Assembly: GCA_902141825.1 (NCBI GenBank)
Contig: CABFPG010000001.1
Location: forward strand, 62,001-126,000
DNA: 64,000 bases
Source of the DNA: Thalassocella blandensis
Lineage (GTDB): Bacteria; Pseudomonadota; Gammaproteobacteria; Pseudomonadales; Cellvibrionaceae
Reading direction: 5' to 3'
This document shows positions 45,572 through 55,667 of the stretch, piece after piece. Under the pieces are notes generated by a model, which saw nothing but the letters and a program-made list of their open reading frames with translations, was not told the DNA's origin and searched no databases. A program made the position numbers and the translations under genes. The stretch's first letter is position 1. Each line of letters opens with the position of its first letter.

Positions 45572-46057
45572 TTAACGACAAGAACCTGGAAGGTATTTTT
45601 GCTCCAAACTACCAGGCTCACACTTCCAACCTGCAATTACAGTAGGTAATGCACCTGCTGTACTAAGCGTTAAAGCTGCATTAGTATTATCCATAGGAGT
45701 CAAAGTAATCGTTTTGTCGTCAAGGTTTGCATCACCAAAACCTGTAGTCGTTACAGTGATCTCACCGTCGGTGTTAGTGGTGATACTTTTAACATAACGA
45801 GTCGGCTTAGTTGCCGTTGCGCCAGTGATATTTTGTTCACAACCCCATGCATTTGCAACAGTTGGCGCTGTTTCTTGGAACTGCGCTGCTTCAGAAATAG
45901 AAACGCGACAAGTGGATGCAGCCAAAATCACTTCAGACATCTTGGCGCGAACAGTGTAGTCTTGGTATGCAGGTAGTGCTACCGCAGCCAAAATACCGAT
46001 AATCGCAACCACGATCATTAATTCGATTAACGTAAAACCTTGTTGAACCTTCTTCAT
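45572..46057 (-). CDS. pilA: Type IVa major pilin PilA
   Basis: The 161-residue prepilin has a short leader ending KKVQQG, cut by PilD before Phe ([21 protein letters not shown]), with the conserved Glu5 of the mature protein and a hydrophobic N-terminal helix. Four Cys are visible in the globular part (STCRVS, WGCEQN, WKCEPG, GSCR); the last two would close the C-terminal disulfide loop. GGAGG lies 7 bases before the ATG at 46057. A sigma54 promoter and an upstream palindrome precede it. It is divergent from pilBCD. Confidence 0.97.
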   Translation of the reverse strand: MKKVQQGFTLIELMIVVAIIGILAAVALPAYQDYTVRAKMSEVILAASTCRVSISEAAQFQETAPTVANAWGCEQNITGATATKPTRYVKSITTNTDGEITVTTTGFGDANLDDKTITLTPMDNTNAALTLSTAGALPTVIAGWKCEPGSLEQKYLPGSCR

Positions 46058-46103
46058 GTTTTCCTCCAAAGGAAAGTATTAATTTACACTCACCAGAGCG
46101 TAC

Positions 46104-46121
46104 ATGCCATAACTATGCCAA
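46104..46121 (-). promoter_or_regulatory. sigma54 (RpoN) promoter of pilA
   Basis: On the minus strand TTGGCATAGTTATGGCAT has the GG and GC pairs separated by exactly 10 bases, matching the -24/-12 consensus TGGCAC-N5-TTGCA with one mismatch in the -12 half. Transcription should start near 46094, about 37 bases before the pilA start codon. RpoN and PilR control of pilA is known in Pseudomonas and other gammaproteobacteria. Confidence 0.85.
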
Positions 46122-46206
46122 GTACAAAAACACCCCTGTTTCCGATAATTTATCCGGAACTATTTCGCGAATATTCACAAATGCCCCAAATTACCCACAT
46201 ACCAAA

Positions 46207-46221
46207 TGACAATTATTGTCA
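46207..46221. promoter_or_regulatory. Candidate PilR site, TGACAAT palindrome
   Basis: TGACAATTATTGTCA is a 15-bp palindrome with TGTC on both strands, the core of PilR-binding sites known from Pseudomonas aeruginosa. Its centre is about 120 bases upstream of the predicted pilA start, a typical distance for a sigma54 activator. Confidence 0.6.
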
Positions 46222-46397
46222 CTACCTGCAAAAAATTGACGAACGAAGTAAATGCAGCGAAGATTTGTAAAATTATTTGCCATAAACCTCAAATAATTCA
46301 TATGCTTACTGCTTGTTGTTCTTGGAACTGCTAAAGTAAGTAAGATGGCGCTCGATTGGCTTTTGAATCTAAAATAGAACTTTACAGGTAATGCACA

Positions 46398-48101
46398 ATG
46401 CTAAGCGGCTTAGCACGAAGATTAGTTAGAGATCAACTTTTAACCGATGAGCAAGCCATCGCTGCAGTTGCTGCATCTCAGAAAGCCAAAATTCCACTGC
46501 CGTTCCATCTTGTATCTAATGGCACACTAAAACCTCGGGAAATAGCTGTAGCTGCATCCGATGAATTTGGCACTCCGATGCTTGATTTAGCTTCGTTAAG
46601 CAAATCAAGCCTGCCTGAGGGATTAGTTGATACAAAGTTAATCAGTAAACACAATATCCTCCCCATATTTAAACGCGGTAACAGGCTCTATGTTGCGGTG
46701 TCTGATCCAACCGACCTGCATGCTCTGGACGAAATAAAGTTTAATACCGGTCTCAATACTGAAGCGCTTCTAGCTGAAGCTGATAAGTTACAAAAAGCTA
46801 TTGAAGCTTTTCTTAATGCAGAAGAAGAGACTATTGGAGACGCTCTCGGTGGACTTGACGACGAAGATTTAGACGGACTAGATGTAGACACGGGAACAGA
46901 CGATAGAGGTGATGACGACTCCAAAGATGTAGATGAAGCCCCTATCGTAAGATTTGTAAATAAGGTCTTATTAGATGCAATTAAATCTGGCGCCTCTGAT
47001 ATTCACTTCGAACCTTATGAAAAAGCTTATCGCGTTCGATTTCGCCAAGATGGCATATTAAAGGAAGTGGCGCGCCCCCCCACCAACCTTGCAATACGAT
47101 TGGCAGCCCGCTTAAAAGTAATGTCACAAATGGATATCTCAGAACGCAGAATTCCACAGGATGGAAGAATTAAGATGAAGATATCCAAAACAAGAGCTAT
47201 CGACTTCCGGGTAAACACTCTACCAACGCTGTTTGGCGAAAAAATAGTACTCAGAATTCTGGACCCCTCAAGCGCTAAACTAGGCATTGACGCCCTTGGA
47301 TATGAGGATACGCAAAAGCAAATATATATGGATGCGCTGGCACAACCTCAAGGCATGATCTTAGTTACAGGCCCAACAGGTTCAGGCAAAACTGTATCGT
47401 TGTATACCGGCTTGAATATATTAAATACCGTAGAACGCAATATTTCTACTGCCGAAGATCCCGTAGAAATAAACCTTGAAGGCATAAACCAGGTAAATGT
47501 TAACCAAAAAGTAGGCCTAACATTTGCCACAGCGTTAAGATCTTTTTTGAGACAGGACCCAGATGTTGTAATGGTTGGTGAGATTCGAGACCTCGAAACC
47601 GCTGAAATCGGTATAAAGGCCGCACAGACGGGCCACCTTGTGCTATCAACCCTACACACTAACAGCGCGCCAGAAACCTTAACGCGCCTTATGAACATGG
47701 GGGTTCCTGCATTTAACGTAGCAACAACCGTAAGTATTATTATTGCTCAACGCTTAGCAAGACGACTTTGCACCAACTGCAAAAAGCCCGCAGAAATTCC
47801 AGATAACATCCTCAAGGAAGAGGGGTTTGATGATATAGGAATACCACGAAACGAGTTTGAAATTTTCCAACCTGTCGGCTGCGAAATGTGTAGTGATGGC
47901 TACAAAGGACGGGTTGGTGTGTATGAAGTAGTACAAATTACTCCTGAAATTTCTCGAATCATTATGGAGGGGGGAAATGCGATCCAGATCGCAGACGCAG
48001 CAAAGGCCGCGGGTTTTAATAGTTTAAGAATTTCGGCTCTTCGTAAGGCAGCTCAGGGCTTAACCAGCCTCGAAGAAGCGAATCGTGTCACGAAGGATTA
48101 A
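46398..48101 (+). CDS. pilB: Type IV pilus extension ATPase PilB
   Basis: The hexameric cytoplasmic motor that drives pilus growth. The 567-residue protein has the N-terminal MshEN-like domain, the Walker A GPTGSGKT (residues 325-332), the Asp box, Walker B region PDVVMVGEIRDLETAE, and the zinc-binding tetra-Cys near the C-terminus (CTNCKK and CEMC). The order pilB-pilC-pilD with gaps of 3 and 2 bases means one operon. Confidence 0.98.
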   Translation: MLSGLARRLVRDQLLTDEQAIAAVAASQKAKIPLPFHLVSNGTLKPREIAVAASDEFGTPMLDLASLSKSSLPEGLVDTKLISKHNILPIFKRGNRLYVAVSDPTDLHALDEIKFNTGLNTEALLAEADKLQKAIEAFLNAEEETIGDALGGLDDEDLDGLDVDTGTDDRGDDDSKDVDEAPIVRFVNKVLLDAIKSGASDIHFEPYEKAYRVRFRQDGILKEVARPPTNLAIRLAARLKVMSQMDISERRIPQDGRIKMKISKTRAIDFRVNTLPTLFGEKIVLRILDPSSAKLGIDALGYEDTQKQIYMDALAQPQGMILVTGPTGSGKTVSLYTGLNILNTVERNISTAEDPVEINLEGINQVNVNQKVGLTFATALRSFLRQDPDVVMVGEIRDLETAEIGIKAAQTGHLVLSTLHTNSAPETLTRLMNMGVPAFNVATTVSIIIAQRLARRLCTNCKKPAEIPDNILKEEGFDDIGIPRNEFEIFQPVGCEMCSDGYKGRVGVYEVVQITPEISRIIMEGGNAIQIADAAKAAGFNSLRISALRKAAQGLTSLEEANRVTKD

Positions 48102-48104
48102 TTT

Positions 48105-49319
48105 ATGGCAGCAACAAGTACACAAACATATATATATAAAGGAATCGATAAAAAAGGGAATAGAGTTGAAGGCGAGGTTTCAAGCTCAAATGGTTCACTA
48201 GCCAAAGCGCAATTATTAAAACAAGGCATTCGTGCCAAGTCGGTGAAGAAAAAGGCCAAGCCTCTTCTCGGAGGGGGCGGTAAAGCTATCAAACCACTTG
48301 ATATTGCTGTTTTCACTCGACAAATGGCAACCATGATGAAAGCTGGCGTTCCACTTGTCCAAAGCTTCGATATTGTTGCAGGAGGATCTGAAAATCCAAA
48401 TTTATCCAACCTTATCAATTCGATAAAAGAGGACGTTGCCGCAGGTGGGGGATTTGCAAACTCTCTAATGAAACACCCAAAATATTTCGATGAACTGTTC
48501 TGCAATCTTGTGGAATCAGGCGAACAATCAGGCGCGCTCGAAACCATGCTAGATCGTATCGCGACCTACAAAGAGAAGACTGAAATCCTTAAAGCCAAAA
48601 TCAAAAAAGCGATGACTTATCCCATTGCCGTTGTAGTCGTTGCAATTGTGGTTACCGGCATTCTTCTTGTTAAGGTCGTGCCGCAATTTGCGGAAACTTT
48701 CAGCAGCTTTGGTGCTGATCTTCCAGCCTTCACCCTCTTTGTTCTTGGTTTGTCTGAAATGGCGCAAAAATATTGGTGGATGGTTCTTCTCGGCGCGGGG
48801 GTTTTCTTTGCGATGTACGGAAAGCTCAAGGAAAAAAGTCCAGCTTTTCGCGCATATATAGACAAACTTTCTCTTAAAGTTCCTGTAGTAGGCGACATCG
48901 TATTCCAATCCGTCTGTGCACGGTTTGCAAGAACACTTTCCACAACTTTTGCAGCAGGTGTACCCTTAATTGATGCTCTAGATTCCGTGGCAGGTGCTGC
49001 TGGCAACTCAATATATGAGAAAGCTATCCTAAAAATAAAAGAAGAAGTCTCAACAGGAACCCAGCTAAACTACGCCATGGCGCAATCTAAAATTTTCCCC
49101 CCTCTTCTTATACAGATGACAACAATTGGTGAAGAATCTGGTGCACTAGATGATATGCTCGATAAAGCCGCAACATATTATGAAGATGCTGTCGATAATT
49201 TAGTCGATAGCTTAACGTCCCTCTTGGAGCCATTGATCATGTCTGTGCTTGGTGTCTTAGTAGGCGGACTAATGATTGCTATGTACCTCCCCATTTTCCA
49301 ACTTGGTCAAGTCGTATAA
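48105..49319 (+). CDS. pilC: Type IV pilus inner-membrane platform protein PilC
   Basis: The 404-residue polytopic protein of the pilus assembly platform. Two type II secretion F-type domains are visible: about 70-195 (FTRQMATMMKAGVPLVQSFDIV) and about 275-395 (FARTLSTTFAAGVPLIDALDSV), each followed by membrane helices. It ends with the family block LLEPLIMSVLGVLVGGLMIAMYLPIFQLG. Confidence 0.97.
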   Translation: MAATSTQTYIYKGIDKKGNRVEGEVSSSNGSLAKAQLLKQGIRAKSVKKKAKPLLGGGGKAIKPLDIAVFTRQMATMMKAGVPLVQSFDIVAGGSENPNLSNLINSIKEDVAAGGGFANSLMKHPKYFDELFCNLVESGEQSGALETMLDRIATYKEKTEILKAKIKKAMTYPIAVVVVAIVVTGILLVKVVPQFAETFSSFGADLPAFTLFVLGLSEMAQKYWWMVLLGAGVFFAMYGKLKEKSPAFRAYIDKLSLKVPVVGDIVFQSVCARFARTLSTTFAAGVPLIDALDSVAGAAGNSIYEKAILKIKEEVSTGTQLNYAMAQSKIFPPLLIQMTTIGEESGALDDMLDKAATYYEDAVDNLVDSLTSLLEPLIMSVLGVLVGGLMIAMYLPIFQLGQVV

Positions 49320-49321
49320 CC

Positions 49322-50275
49322 GTGACCCCACAAGAAATTTTAATTGCCTCCTACTTCCTAATTGCCGGCCTAATGGTCGGCAGTTTTTTAAATGTCGTTA
49401 TCTATCGCTTTCCCATTTACCTTAACCATGGCTGGAAAAAAAACTGCATCGAGTTTTTGGACGAACAAGCTGGAGAGAAAAGCGAAGATGGGAAGGCTGA
49501 CTCTCCTACCTGCCCGAAATGCAACAAGCAGGTTTTGGTGAGCGAGCTTTACAAAGCAGACAAAATAGAAAGTGGAAAGAAATCCAGTTTTAATATTGCC
49601 TACCCTCCTTCCCATTGCCCTAAGTGCAAGGCAAAAATCAAAGCCTGGCAAAACATTCCCATTCTTAGCTTCCTCCTACTGAAAGGAAGATGCCACAGCT
49701 GCAAAACAAAGATCAGTATTCGCTATCCGATTATTGAGGCCGTCACAGGGCTGCTGACTTTATTTGTTTATTTACAATTCGGTTTAAGTTATGAAACCGC
49801 AATAGCACTTTTGTTTACATGGTCCTTGATATCCTTGACCATGATCGATGTTGATCAATTGATTCTACCTGATGATATTACACTTCCTTTAATGTGGCTG
49901 GGTTTATTGGCTAACACATTTGGCTTGTTTACAGATTTAAATAGCGCTGTTATCGGTGCTATTGCGGGCTACTTATCATTGTATAGTGTTTACTGGGCCT
50001 TCAAGCTAATCACAGGCAAGGAAGGGATGGGGTACGGCGACTTTAAGTTACTCGCCGCTCTCGGTGCGTTTATGGGCTGGCAGTCCTTACCCGTCATTAT
50101 TATTTTATCTTCTTTCGTTGGGGCCATTATTGGTATCGGCGGTATACTTATTTACGGAAACAGCCGAGACAAACAAATTCCATTCGGTCCTTATCTTGCT
50201 ATAGCGGGATGGATCGCATTCTTTTTTAGTAATTCCATCATCTCTCAATACCTGAGCTTCTTTAACGCTGGCTAA
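49322..50275 (+). CDS. pilD: Prepilin peptidase/N-methyltransferase PilD
   Basis: The inner-membrane enzyme that cleaves prepilin leaders and methylates the new N-terminus. The 317-residue protein starts at a GTG. The N-terminal GSFLNVVIYRFP and the zinc-binding CPKC / CHSC pairs (a third CPKC lies in a 30-residue insertion) form the methylase domain. The catalytic Asp residues are in DVDQLILPDD and GYGDFKLLAALGAFMG. Eight membrane helices are expected. Confidence 0.97.
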   Translation: MTPQEILIASYFLIAGLMVGSFLNVVIYRFPIYLNHGWKKNCIEFLDEQAGEKSEDGKADSPTCPKCNKQVLVSELYKADKIESGKKSSFNIAYPPSHCPKCKAKIKAWQNIPILSFLLLKGRCHSCKTKISIRYPIIEAVTGLLTLFVYLQFGLSYETAIALLFTWSLISLTMIDVDQLILPDDITLPLMWLGLLANTFGLFTDLNSAVIGAIAGYLSLYSVYWAFKLITGKEGMGYGDFKLLAALGAFMGWQSLPVIIILSSFVGAIIGIGGILIYGNSRDKQIPFGPYLAIAGWIAFFFSNSIISQYLSFFNAG

Positions 50276-50280
50276 CCGAA

Positions 50281-50877
50281 ATGATTATAGGTATTACCGG
50301 CGGTATAGGGAGCGGCAAAACAACCGTCACGCAAATTTTTAGTGAACTGGGCATTGATGTAGTGGATACAGATATCAATTCACGCATTGCAGTACAACCC
50401 GGCAGCGAAGGTCTCACCAAGATCACTCAAAAATTTGGCGAAGAAATTTTACAGGGCGACGGTACGCTTGACCGGAAAAAATTAAGGGAGATTATTTTCA
50501 CCAATCAAAACGAAAAAGACTGGCTTGAGACTTTATTACATCCGTTGATCCATCAACTCACTACTCAGCAGCTGCAGAATTCTCAATCGCCTTACTGTCT
50601 TTTATCGTCTCCCCTTTTACTGGAAACATCAGATAAAAATAGGGTAGATCGAATTCTTGTGGTGGACACTCCAGTCGTTACGCAGCTAGAGCGCTCTTCA
50701 GTAAGGGATAATGTTAGCGAGGAACAAATTAAAGCGATCATTGCCTCTCAACTCAGCAGAGACGAAAGATTAAGCCTTGCGGATGACGTCATTGACAATA
50801 GCAGCTCACTTGAAAGCACTCGTGAACAAGTGTTAGATTTGCACAAATATTATCTTTCTCTATCTTCACACACTTAA
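50281..50877 (+). CDS. coaE: Dephospho-CoA kinase
   Basis: The last step of coenzyme A synthesis. The 198-residue protein starts with the P-loop GITGGIGSGKTTV and has VVDTDINSR, the typical lid region and the block LLSSPLLLETS. It follows pilD by 5 bases, an order found in Pseudomonas. Confidence 0.97.
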   Translation: MIIGITGGIGSGKTTVTQIFSELGIDVVDTDINSRIAVQPGSEGLTKITQKFGEEILQGDGTLDRKKLREIIFTNQNEKDWLETLLHPLIHQLTTQQLQNSQSPYCLLSSPLLLETSDKNRVDRILVVDTPVVTQLERSSVRDNVSEEQIKAIIASQLSRDERLSLADDVIDNSSSLESTREQVLDLHKYYLSLSSHT

Positions 50878-50886
50878 AAATCCACC

Positions 50887-51090
50887 ATGAATGTAAAAAC
50901 CCTATCCGTACAATGCCCCATCTGCAACAAAGAAGTGTTAATGACCGGCGACTCACCGTTTCGTCCTTTTTGCAGTAAGCGGTGCAAATTAATTGACTTG
51001 GGTGAGTGGGCGTCCGAGTCGCGTGTGATTGAAGGAGAAACGATTGAAAATGACGATGATGTATGGACAGATGATCTTCCCGAAAACTAA
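50887..51090 (+). CDS. yacG: DNA gyrase inhibitor YacG
   Basis: A 67-residue zinc-finger protein with the four Cys in CPICNKE and [15 protein letters not shown], a known inhibitor of gyrase in E. coli. It follows coaE by 9 bases. Its stop codon overlaps the stop of the convergent mutT gene. Confidence 0.95.
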   Translation: MNVKTLSVQCPICNKEVLMTGDSPFRPFCSKRCKLIDLGEWASESRVIEGETIENDDDVWTDDLPEN

Positions 51091-51542
51091 CGGCCTTCGT
51101 GCGTCACTGTTATGGCATATTTTTCTTCTATCGCACGAAGAATGGGAATGTTAGCTTCGGGGAACTCTACTGCTGTTAATGCGGTTAAGTCCAGCCATTT
51201 TAATTGCTGCCCTTCTCTACCGATAGCATCACCTTCGATACCTCCGATAACGTGAACATCTAAAAAGACATCCTTATCAGGGTAAGAATGTCTAATTTCT
51301 ATCAGTGGCTCAGCCTTAGAGAACCCGATCCCAATCTCTTCCTTCAATTCTCGACCTAAAGCTTCTATTACTGATTCGCCGGCTTCAACTTTACCACCAG
51401 GGAATTCCCAAAAGCCCGCCAAATGCTGGCCTGCTTTTCGTTTGGTAACACATACCTGACTGGCTTCATTCAAAACAACACCCACCGCTACGTGAATATA
51501 CTTCTTTTGAGAGTCTCGCTGGGGATCTTTAATTCTAGTCAT
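51087..51542 (-). CDS. mutT: MutT-family 8-oxo-dGTP diphosphatase
   Basis: The 151-residue Nudix protein has the box [24 protein letters not shown], which fits GX5EX7REUXEEXGU. The surrounding sequence ([19 protein letters not shown]) is typical of MutT, which removes oxidised nucleotides. Pseudomonas has a fused C-terminal ThiE-like domain, which is absent here. Confidence 0.95.
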   Translation of the reverse strand: MTRIKDPQRDSQKKYIHVAVGVVLNEASQVCVTKRKAGQHLAGFWEFPGGKVEAGESVIEALGRELKEEIGIGFSKAEPLIEIRHSYPDKDVFLDVHVIGGIEGDAIGREGQQLKWLDLTALTAVEFPEANIPILRAIEEKYAITVTHEGR

Positions 51543-51561
51543 GTTCAGTGCAACTCACATA

Positions 51562-52785
51562 TTAACTTCGATATTCAGCATTAATGCGAACATATTCATG
51601 CGAAAGATCTGAAGTCCACAAATGCTCACTGTATTCGCCACGCTGAAGATCAATATTGATGGAGAACTCAGCCTTATCGAAAATTGCCTGACCATTTTCT
51701 TCTTGATAATTGGGCGCTCTGCCTCCATCCGCAACAATCAATACATCATCCAACCAGACCTTTACTCGGTCTGCATTCAATCCATCAATACCAGCATAAC
51801 CAATGGCAGCAACAATTCTTCCCCAGTTGGGGTCACAGGCAAACATCGCCGTTTTAATCAGTGGAGAATGCGCAATGGCATAACCGACATCAAGACACTC
51901 TTGTACGTGCTTGCCACCACGAACACTGATTTTGACGCATTTCGTTGCGCCCTCTCCATCCATCACTATCTGTTTGGCTAACGATTGGTAGACTTCGATG
52001 CAGGCCTCTAGCAAGAGAGCATACCCTTCGTCTGTTGAATCATTAATTTTTTCAGCTTGAGACATACCACTGGCAATCAACATACAGGAATCATTTGTCG
52101 AGGTATCTCCATCGATCGAGATTCGATTGAAAGATGCATTAGCCGCTGCCAGTGATATTTCTTGTAATGCCTCAGGAGAAACTGCAGCGTCTGTTGCAAC
52201 ATAAGCCAACATGGTCGCCATATTTGGCTTTATCATGCCAGCCCCTTTAGCTACCCCGGTAACATGTATCTTTTGGCCCTTCCACTCCGCGACCTTACTA
52301 GCGCCTTTTGGCCGGGTGTCAGTCGTCATAATCGCACGAGCAAACAAGGCCCAATGATCTTCAGATGCCGAATGGATCGCATCGTCCAGCACCGCAATAA
52401 TTTTGTTTTCCGGTAGTGGCTCACCAATTACACCTGTAGAAAAAGGCAAAACCTGAGTAGTTTCAACAGCAATTTTGCTCGCTAAAGCAGAGCATGTTCT
52501 CAGCGCAGCAGCATGCCCCAACTCACCAGTGCAGGCGTTTGCATTACCCGAATTAATTATCAAAGCTCTACTATTTGCAGTAGTACCTAAGTGCTGCTTG
52601 CACACTTTTACCGGTGCCGCGCAAAAGCCGTTTTGAGTAAATACTCCAGCTACTGTCGCTGTTTCCGCCAGTAGAAGAACAGCCACATCTTTGCGGTCAG
52701 GATATTTAATACCTGCGCTTGCGACCCCAAGTCTTACACCAGAAATTTCATGCATCAAGGGCCAGAAAGCTTCACCTACAGCCAT
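51562..52785 (-). CDS. argJ: Glutamate N-acetyltransferase/amino-acid acetyltransferase ArgJ
   Basis: A bifunctional enzyme of arginine synthesis with the cyclic acetyl pathway. The 407-residue precursor cleaves itself before the Thr in KPNMATMLAY (about residue 205), which becomes the nucleophile. GVASAGIKYPDRKDVA and the block INSGNANACTG are typical. It shares no promoter gap with secA; a terminator lies between. Confidence 0.97.
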   Translation of the reverse strand: MAVGEAFWPLMHEISGVRLGVASAGIKYPDRKDVAVLLLAETATVAGVFTQNGFCAAPVKVCKQHLGTTANSRALIINSGNANACTGELGHAAALRTCSALASKIAVETTQVLPFSTGVIGEPLPENKIIAVLDDAIHSASEDHWALFARAIMTTDTRPKGASKVAEWKGQKIHVTGVAKGAGMIKPNMATMLAYVATDAAVSPEALQEISLAAANASFNRISIDGDTSTNDSCMLIASGMSQAEKINDSTDEGYALLLEACIEVYQSLAKQIVMDGEGATKCVKISVRGGKHVQECLDVGYAIAHSPLIKTAMFACDPNWGRIVAAIGYAGIDGLNADRVKVWLDDVLIVADGGRAPNYQEENGQAIFDKAEFSINIDLQRGEYSEHLWTSDLSHEYVRINAEYRS

Positions 52786-52798
52786 TATGTAAACTCCT

Positions 52799-52822
52799 AA
52801 AAAACCCCGGTAAACCGGGGTT
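52799..52822 (-). terminator. Terminator of secA
   Basis: On the minus strand AACCCCGG, TTTA and CCGGGGTT form a strong stem followed by six T. It lies about 10 bases after the secA stop and 14 bases before the argJ start codon. Confidence 0.93.
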
Positions 52823-52830
52823 AAAATTAT

Positions 52831-55563
52831 TTATGCGATACGGCCGTGACAGGCTTTGAATTTTTTACCCGAACCACACGGGCACGGATCATTTCGTCCG
52901 ACTTTTTTACCGGATCGAACATAAGGCTTTTCCGCCTCCACAATTTCTGGCTCGGATTCGCCTTGCTGCTCTAACTGAGACATCTGTTCGTGTTGAAGCT
53001 TTAATTTTTGACGCTCTGCCGCTTCTCGTCGGCGCTGCTCCATGGCAGCCATTTCTTCTTCCGTCATAGGCTCAACGCGGAAAAGTACGCGCGTCACTTC
53101 CACTTTCAAATTCTCTAACAGCTGCTGGAACAATTCGAACGATTCACGCTTATATTCTTGCTTTGGATTCTTTTGCGCATACGCTCTTAAATTGATTCCC
53201 TGGCGCAAGTAATCCATATTTTGCAGATGCTCTTTCCACAATGTATCCAAAACCTGCAGCATCACCTGCTTTTCCAATGTTTTAATTACAGTTCCAAAAC
53301 GCTCAGCCTTATTTTCATAATGCTCATCCATCGCTGTAATAATTTTTTCGCGTAACGACTCTTCATGCAGCTTATCATCTTCATCCAACCACTTTTGCAC
53401 CGGAAGCGCTACACCAAACTCTGCCTCAAGCGAGCGTTCAAGCCCAGCGATGTCCCATTGCTCTTCAATACTTTGCGGAGGAACATAGTTGGTTACATGG
53501 TTCGCAACAACATCACCACGTATCCCTTCTATCGCTTCGCTGATATCTTCGGCTTCCAGCAACTCATTGCGCTGCGAATAAATAACACGACGCTGATCAT
53601 TCGCAACATCATCATATTCAAGAACTTGTTTTCGATAATCAAAGTTGCGACCTTCGACTTTACGCTGGGCTTTTTCAATGGCATTAGTAACCATACGATG
53701 CTCAATAGCCTCGCCCTTTTCCATACCCAAGGCCTGCATAAAACTACGGACTCGGTCGGATGCAAATATACGCATTAAATTATCTTCAAGCGAAAGATAA
53801 AAACGTGACAACCCTGGATCACCCTGGCGCCCTGCTCGCCCGCGCAGCTGGTTATCAATACGGCGAGATTCGTGACGCTCGGTACCGATAATATGTAAGC
53901 CGCCCGCCTCTAGCACAATGTCGTGGCGCTTCTTCCAGTTTTCTTTAATTTCAGCAATCTGACTTTCGGTTGGCTCGTCCAATTGCGCTATTTCTGCTTC
54001 CCAACTGCCCCCCAATACAATATCGGTACCACGACCAGCCATATTGGTGGCAATTGTGACGGCGCCTGGTCGTCCTGCTTGAGCAATAATTTCCGCTTCC
54101 CGTTCATGGTGCTTGGCGTTTAGCACCTCGTGTTGAATGTTTGCTTTCTTCAACCGTTCAGACATAACCTCTGAGGTTTCAACCGAGGCAGTCCCCACCA
54201 GCACTGGCGCATTCTTTTCACGAAAGGTATTGATGTCTTCAATAATGGCTTCAAATTTATCTTCAATATTGAGATAAATAAGATCATTCAAATCCTGACG
54301 CTGAATGGTCTTATTCGGCGGAATCACCACGACTTCCAAGCCATAGATTTGTTTGAATTCAAATGCTTCGGTATCCGCTGTACCGGTCATCCCCGCAAGC
54401 TTGGGATACATACGAAAGTAATTCTGGAAGGTGGTAGAAGCCAAGGTCTGGCTTTCGGCATTAATCTGAACACCTTCTTTTGCTTCAATCGCCTGATGCA
54501 AGCCTTCAGACAATCTTCGGCCAGGCATGGTACGCCCAGTGTGTTCATCAATGAGTACCACCTGGCCGTCTTGAATAATGTATTCCACATTAGTATTAAA
54601 CAACTTATGCGCTTTCAAAGCGGAGTGCACATGATGCAATAGTGAGAGATTATTCGCAGAATAAAGGCTGTCGTTTTCTTCCAGTAATTTGTTCTTTACC
54701 AGTAATTCTTCAATCAATTGATGACCAAGCTCGGTCAATTCGACCTGACGAAGTTTTTCGTCAATGGTGTAATGCCCTGTAATTTCACCTTCAACTTCCC
54801 CTTCCGGCCCGAGCGGTTGCTCAACCAAATTGGGAATCAGCTTATTCATAGCGCGATACAGTTCAGAACTGTCTTCTGCAGCGCCAGAAATAATTAAAGG
54901 TGTACGCGCCTCATCGATAAGAATGGAGTCAACCTCATCCACCACCGCGAAATTAAGCGCTTTCTGCATACGATCTTCTTTACGCAACGCCATGTTATCG
55001 CGCAGATAATCAAACCCGAATTCGTTGTTTGTACCGTAGGTGATATCGGCTTCGTAAGCTGCTTTTTTGGATTGTGGATCTTGCATAGACTGAATGACAC
55101 CCACAGTCATATCCAGAGCCTCAAACAAAGGCTTCATCCAATTGGCATCACGGGTTGCCAAATAATCGTTCACCGTAACAATATGTACGCCATTACCAGA
55201 AATCGCATTCAGATACGCCGCCAGGGTGGACATCAATGTCTTACCTTCACCTGTACGCATTTCCGCAATCTTGCCTTCGTGAAGTGTAATACCACCAATT
55301 AACTGCACATCGTAATGACGCATACCCATCGTACGTTTACTGGCTTCACGCGCAGCAGCAAAGGCTTCTGGTATTAGTTGATCGAGCGTTTCACCCTTAC
55401 TGTATCGCTCTTTAAACTCCCCGGATTTTGCTTTTAACTCTTCTGCACTTAGCGCTTCGTACGTAGGTTCAAGCTCGTTAATTTTCTTGACGATTTTACC
55501 CATGCGCTTTAATTCACGGTCATTTCGTGAACCGAAGACCGCTTTTAATGCTTTATTCAACAT
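52831..55563 (-). CDS. secA: Preprotein translocase ATPase SecA
   Basis: The motor of the Sec export pathway. The 910-residue protein has Walker [10 protein letters not shown] (about 102-110), the DEVD-type Walker B region [21 protein letters not shown], the preprotein-binding domain, helical wing and scaffold domains, and the C-terminal zinc-binding [14 protein letters not shown]. The length is normal for gammaproteobacteria. Confidence 0.99.
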   Translation of the reverse strand: MLNKALKAVFGSRNDRELKRMGKIVKKINELEPTYEALSAEELKAKSGEFKERYSKGETLDQLIPEAFAAAREASKRTMGMRHYDVQLIGGITLHEGKIAEMRTGEGKTLMSTLAAYLNAISGNGVHIVTVNDYLATRDANWMKPLFEALDMTVGVIQSMQDPQSKKAAYEADITYGTNNEFGFDYLRDNMALRKEDRMQKALNFAVVDEVDSILIDEARTPLIISGAAEDSSELYRAMNKLIPNLVEQPLGPEGEVEGEITGHYTIDEKLRQVELTELGHQLIEELLVKNKLLEENDSLYSANNLSLLHHVHSALKAHKLFNTNVEYIIQDGQVVLIDEHTGRTMPGRRLSEGLHQAIEAKEGVQINAESQTLASTTFQNYFRMYPKLAGMTGTADTEAFEFKQIYGLEVVVIPPNKTIQRQDLNDLIYLNIEDKFEAIIEDINTFREKNAPVLVGTASVETSEVMSERLKKANIQHEVLNAKHHEREAEIIAQAGRPGAVTIATNMAGRGTDIVLGGSWEAEIAQLDEPTESQIAEIKENWKKRHDIVLEAGGLHIIGTERHESRRIDNQLRGRAGRQGDPGLSRFYLSLEDNLMRIFASDRVRSFMQALGMEKGEAIEHRMVTNAIEKAQRKVEGRNFDYRKQVLEYDDVANDQRRVIYSQRNELLEAEDISEAIEGIRGDVVANHVTNYVPPQSIEEQWDIAGLERSLEAEFGVALPVQKWLDEDDKLHEESLREKIITAMDEHYENKAERFGTVIKTLEKQVMLQVLDTLWKEHLQNMDYLRQGINLRAYAQKNPKQEYKRESFELFQQLLENLKVEVTRVLFRVEPMTEEEMAAMEQRRREAAERQKLKLQHEQMSQLEQQGESEPEIVEAEKPYVRSGKKVGRNDPCPCGSGKKFKACHGRIA

Positions 55564-55667
55564 AATATTTCCAAAACGATTGGCTCTTTGGCCAAACTAA
55601 TAATTTGACGACACTTAAGATAGATAACTAACTAAGGGGTTTAAGATGGGGGGGAATTATAGCGGAA

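Larger units (their letters stand above)
46058..46397. other. pilA-pilB divergent regulatory region
   Basis: This 340-base gap holds the sigma54 promoter of pilA (46104-46121), an upstream palindrome (46207-46221) and, on the right, the promoter region of pilB, in which no clear -35/-10 pair was found. Confidence 0.7.

Noticed and set aside
45572-46057. Pilin C-terminal Ser glycosylation of the TfpO type
   Set aside because: The pilin ends in Cys-Arg rather than Ser, and no TfpO-like gene is recognised. A different glycan attachment remains possible.
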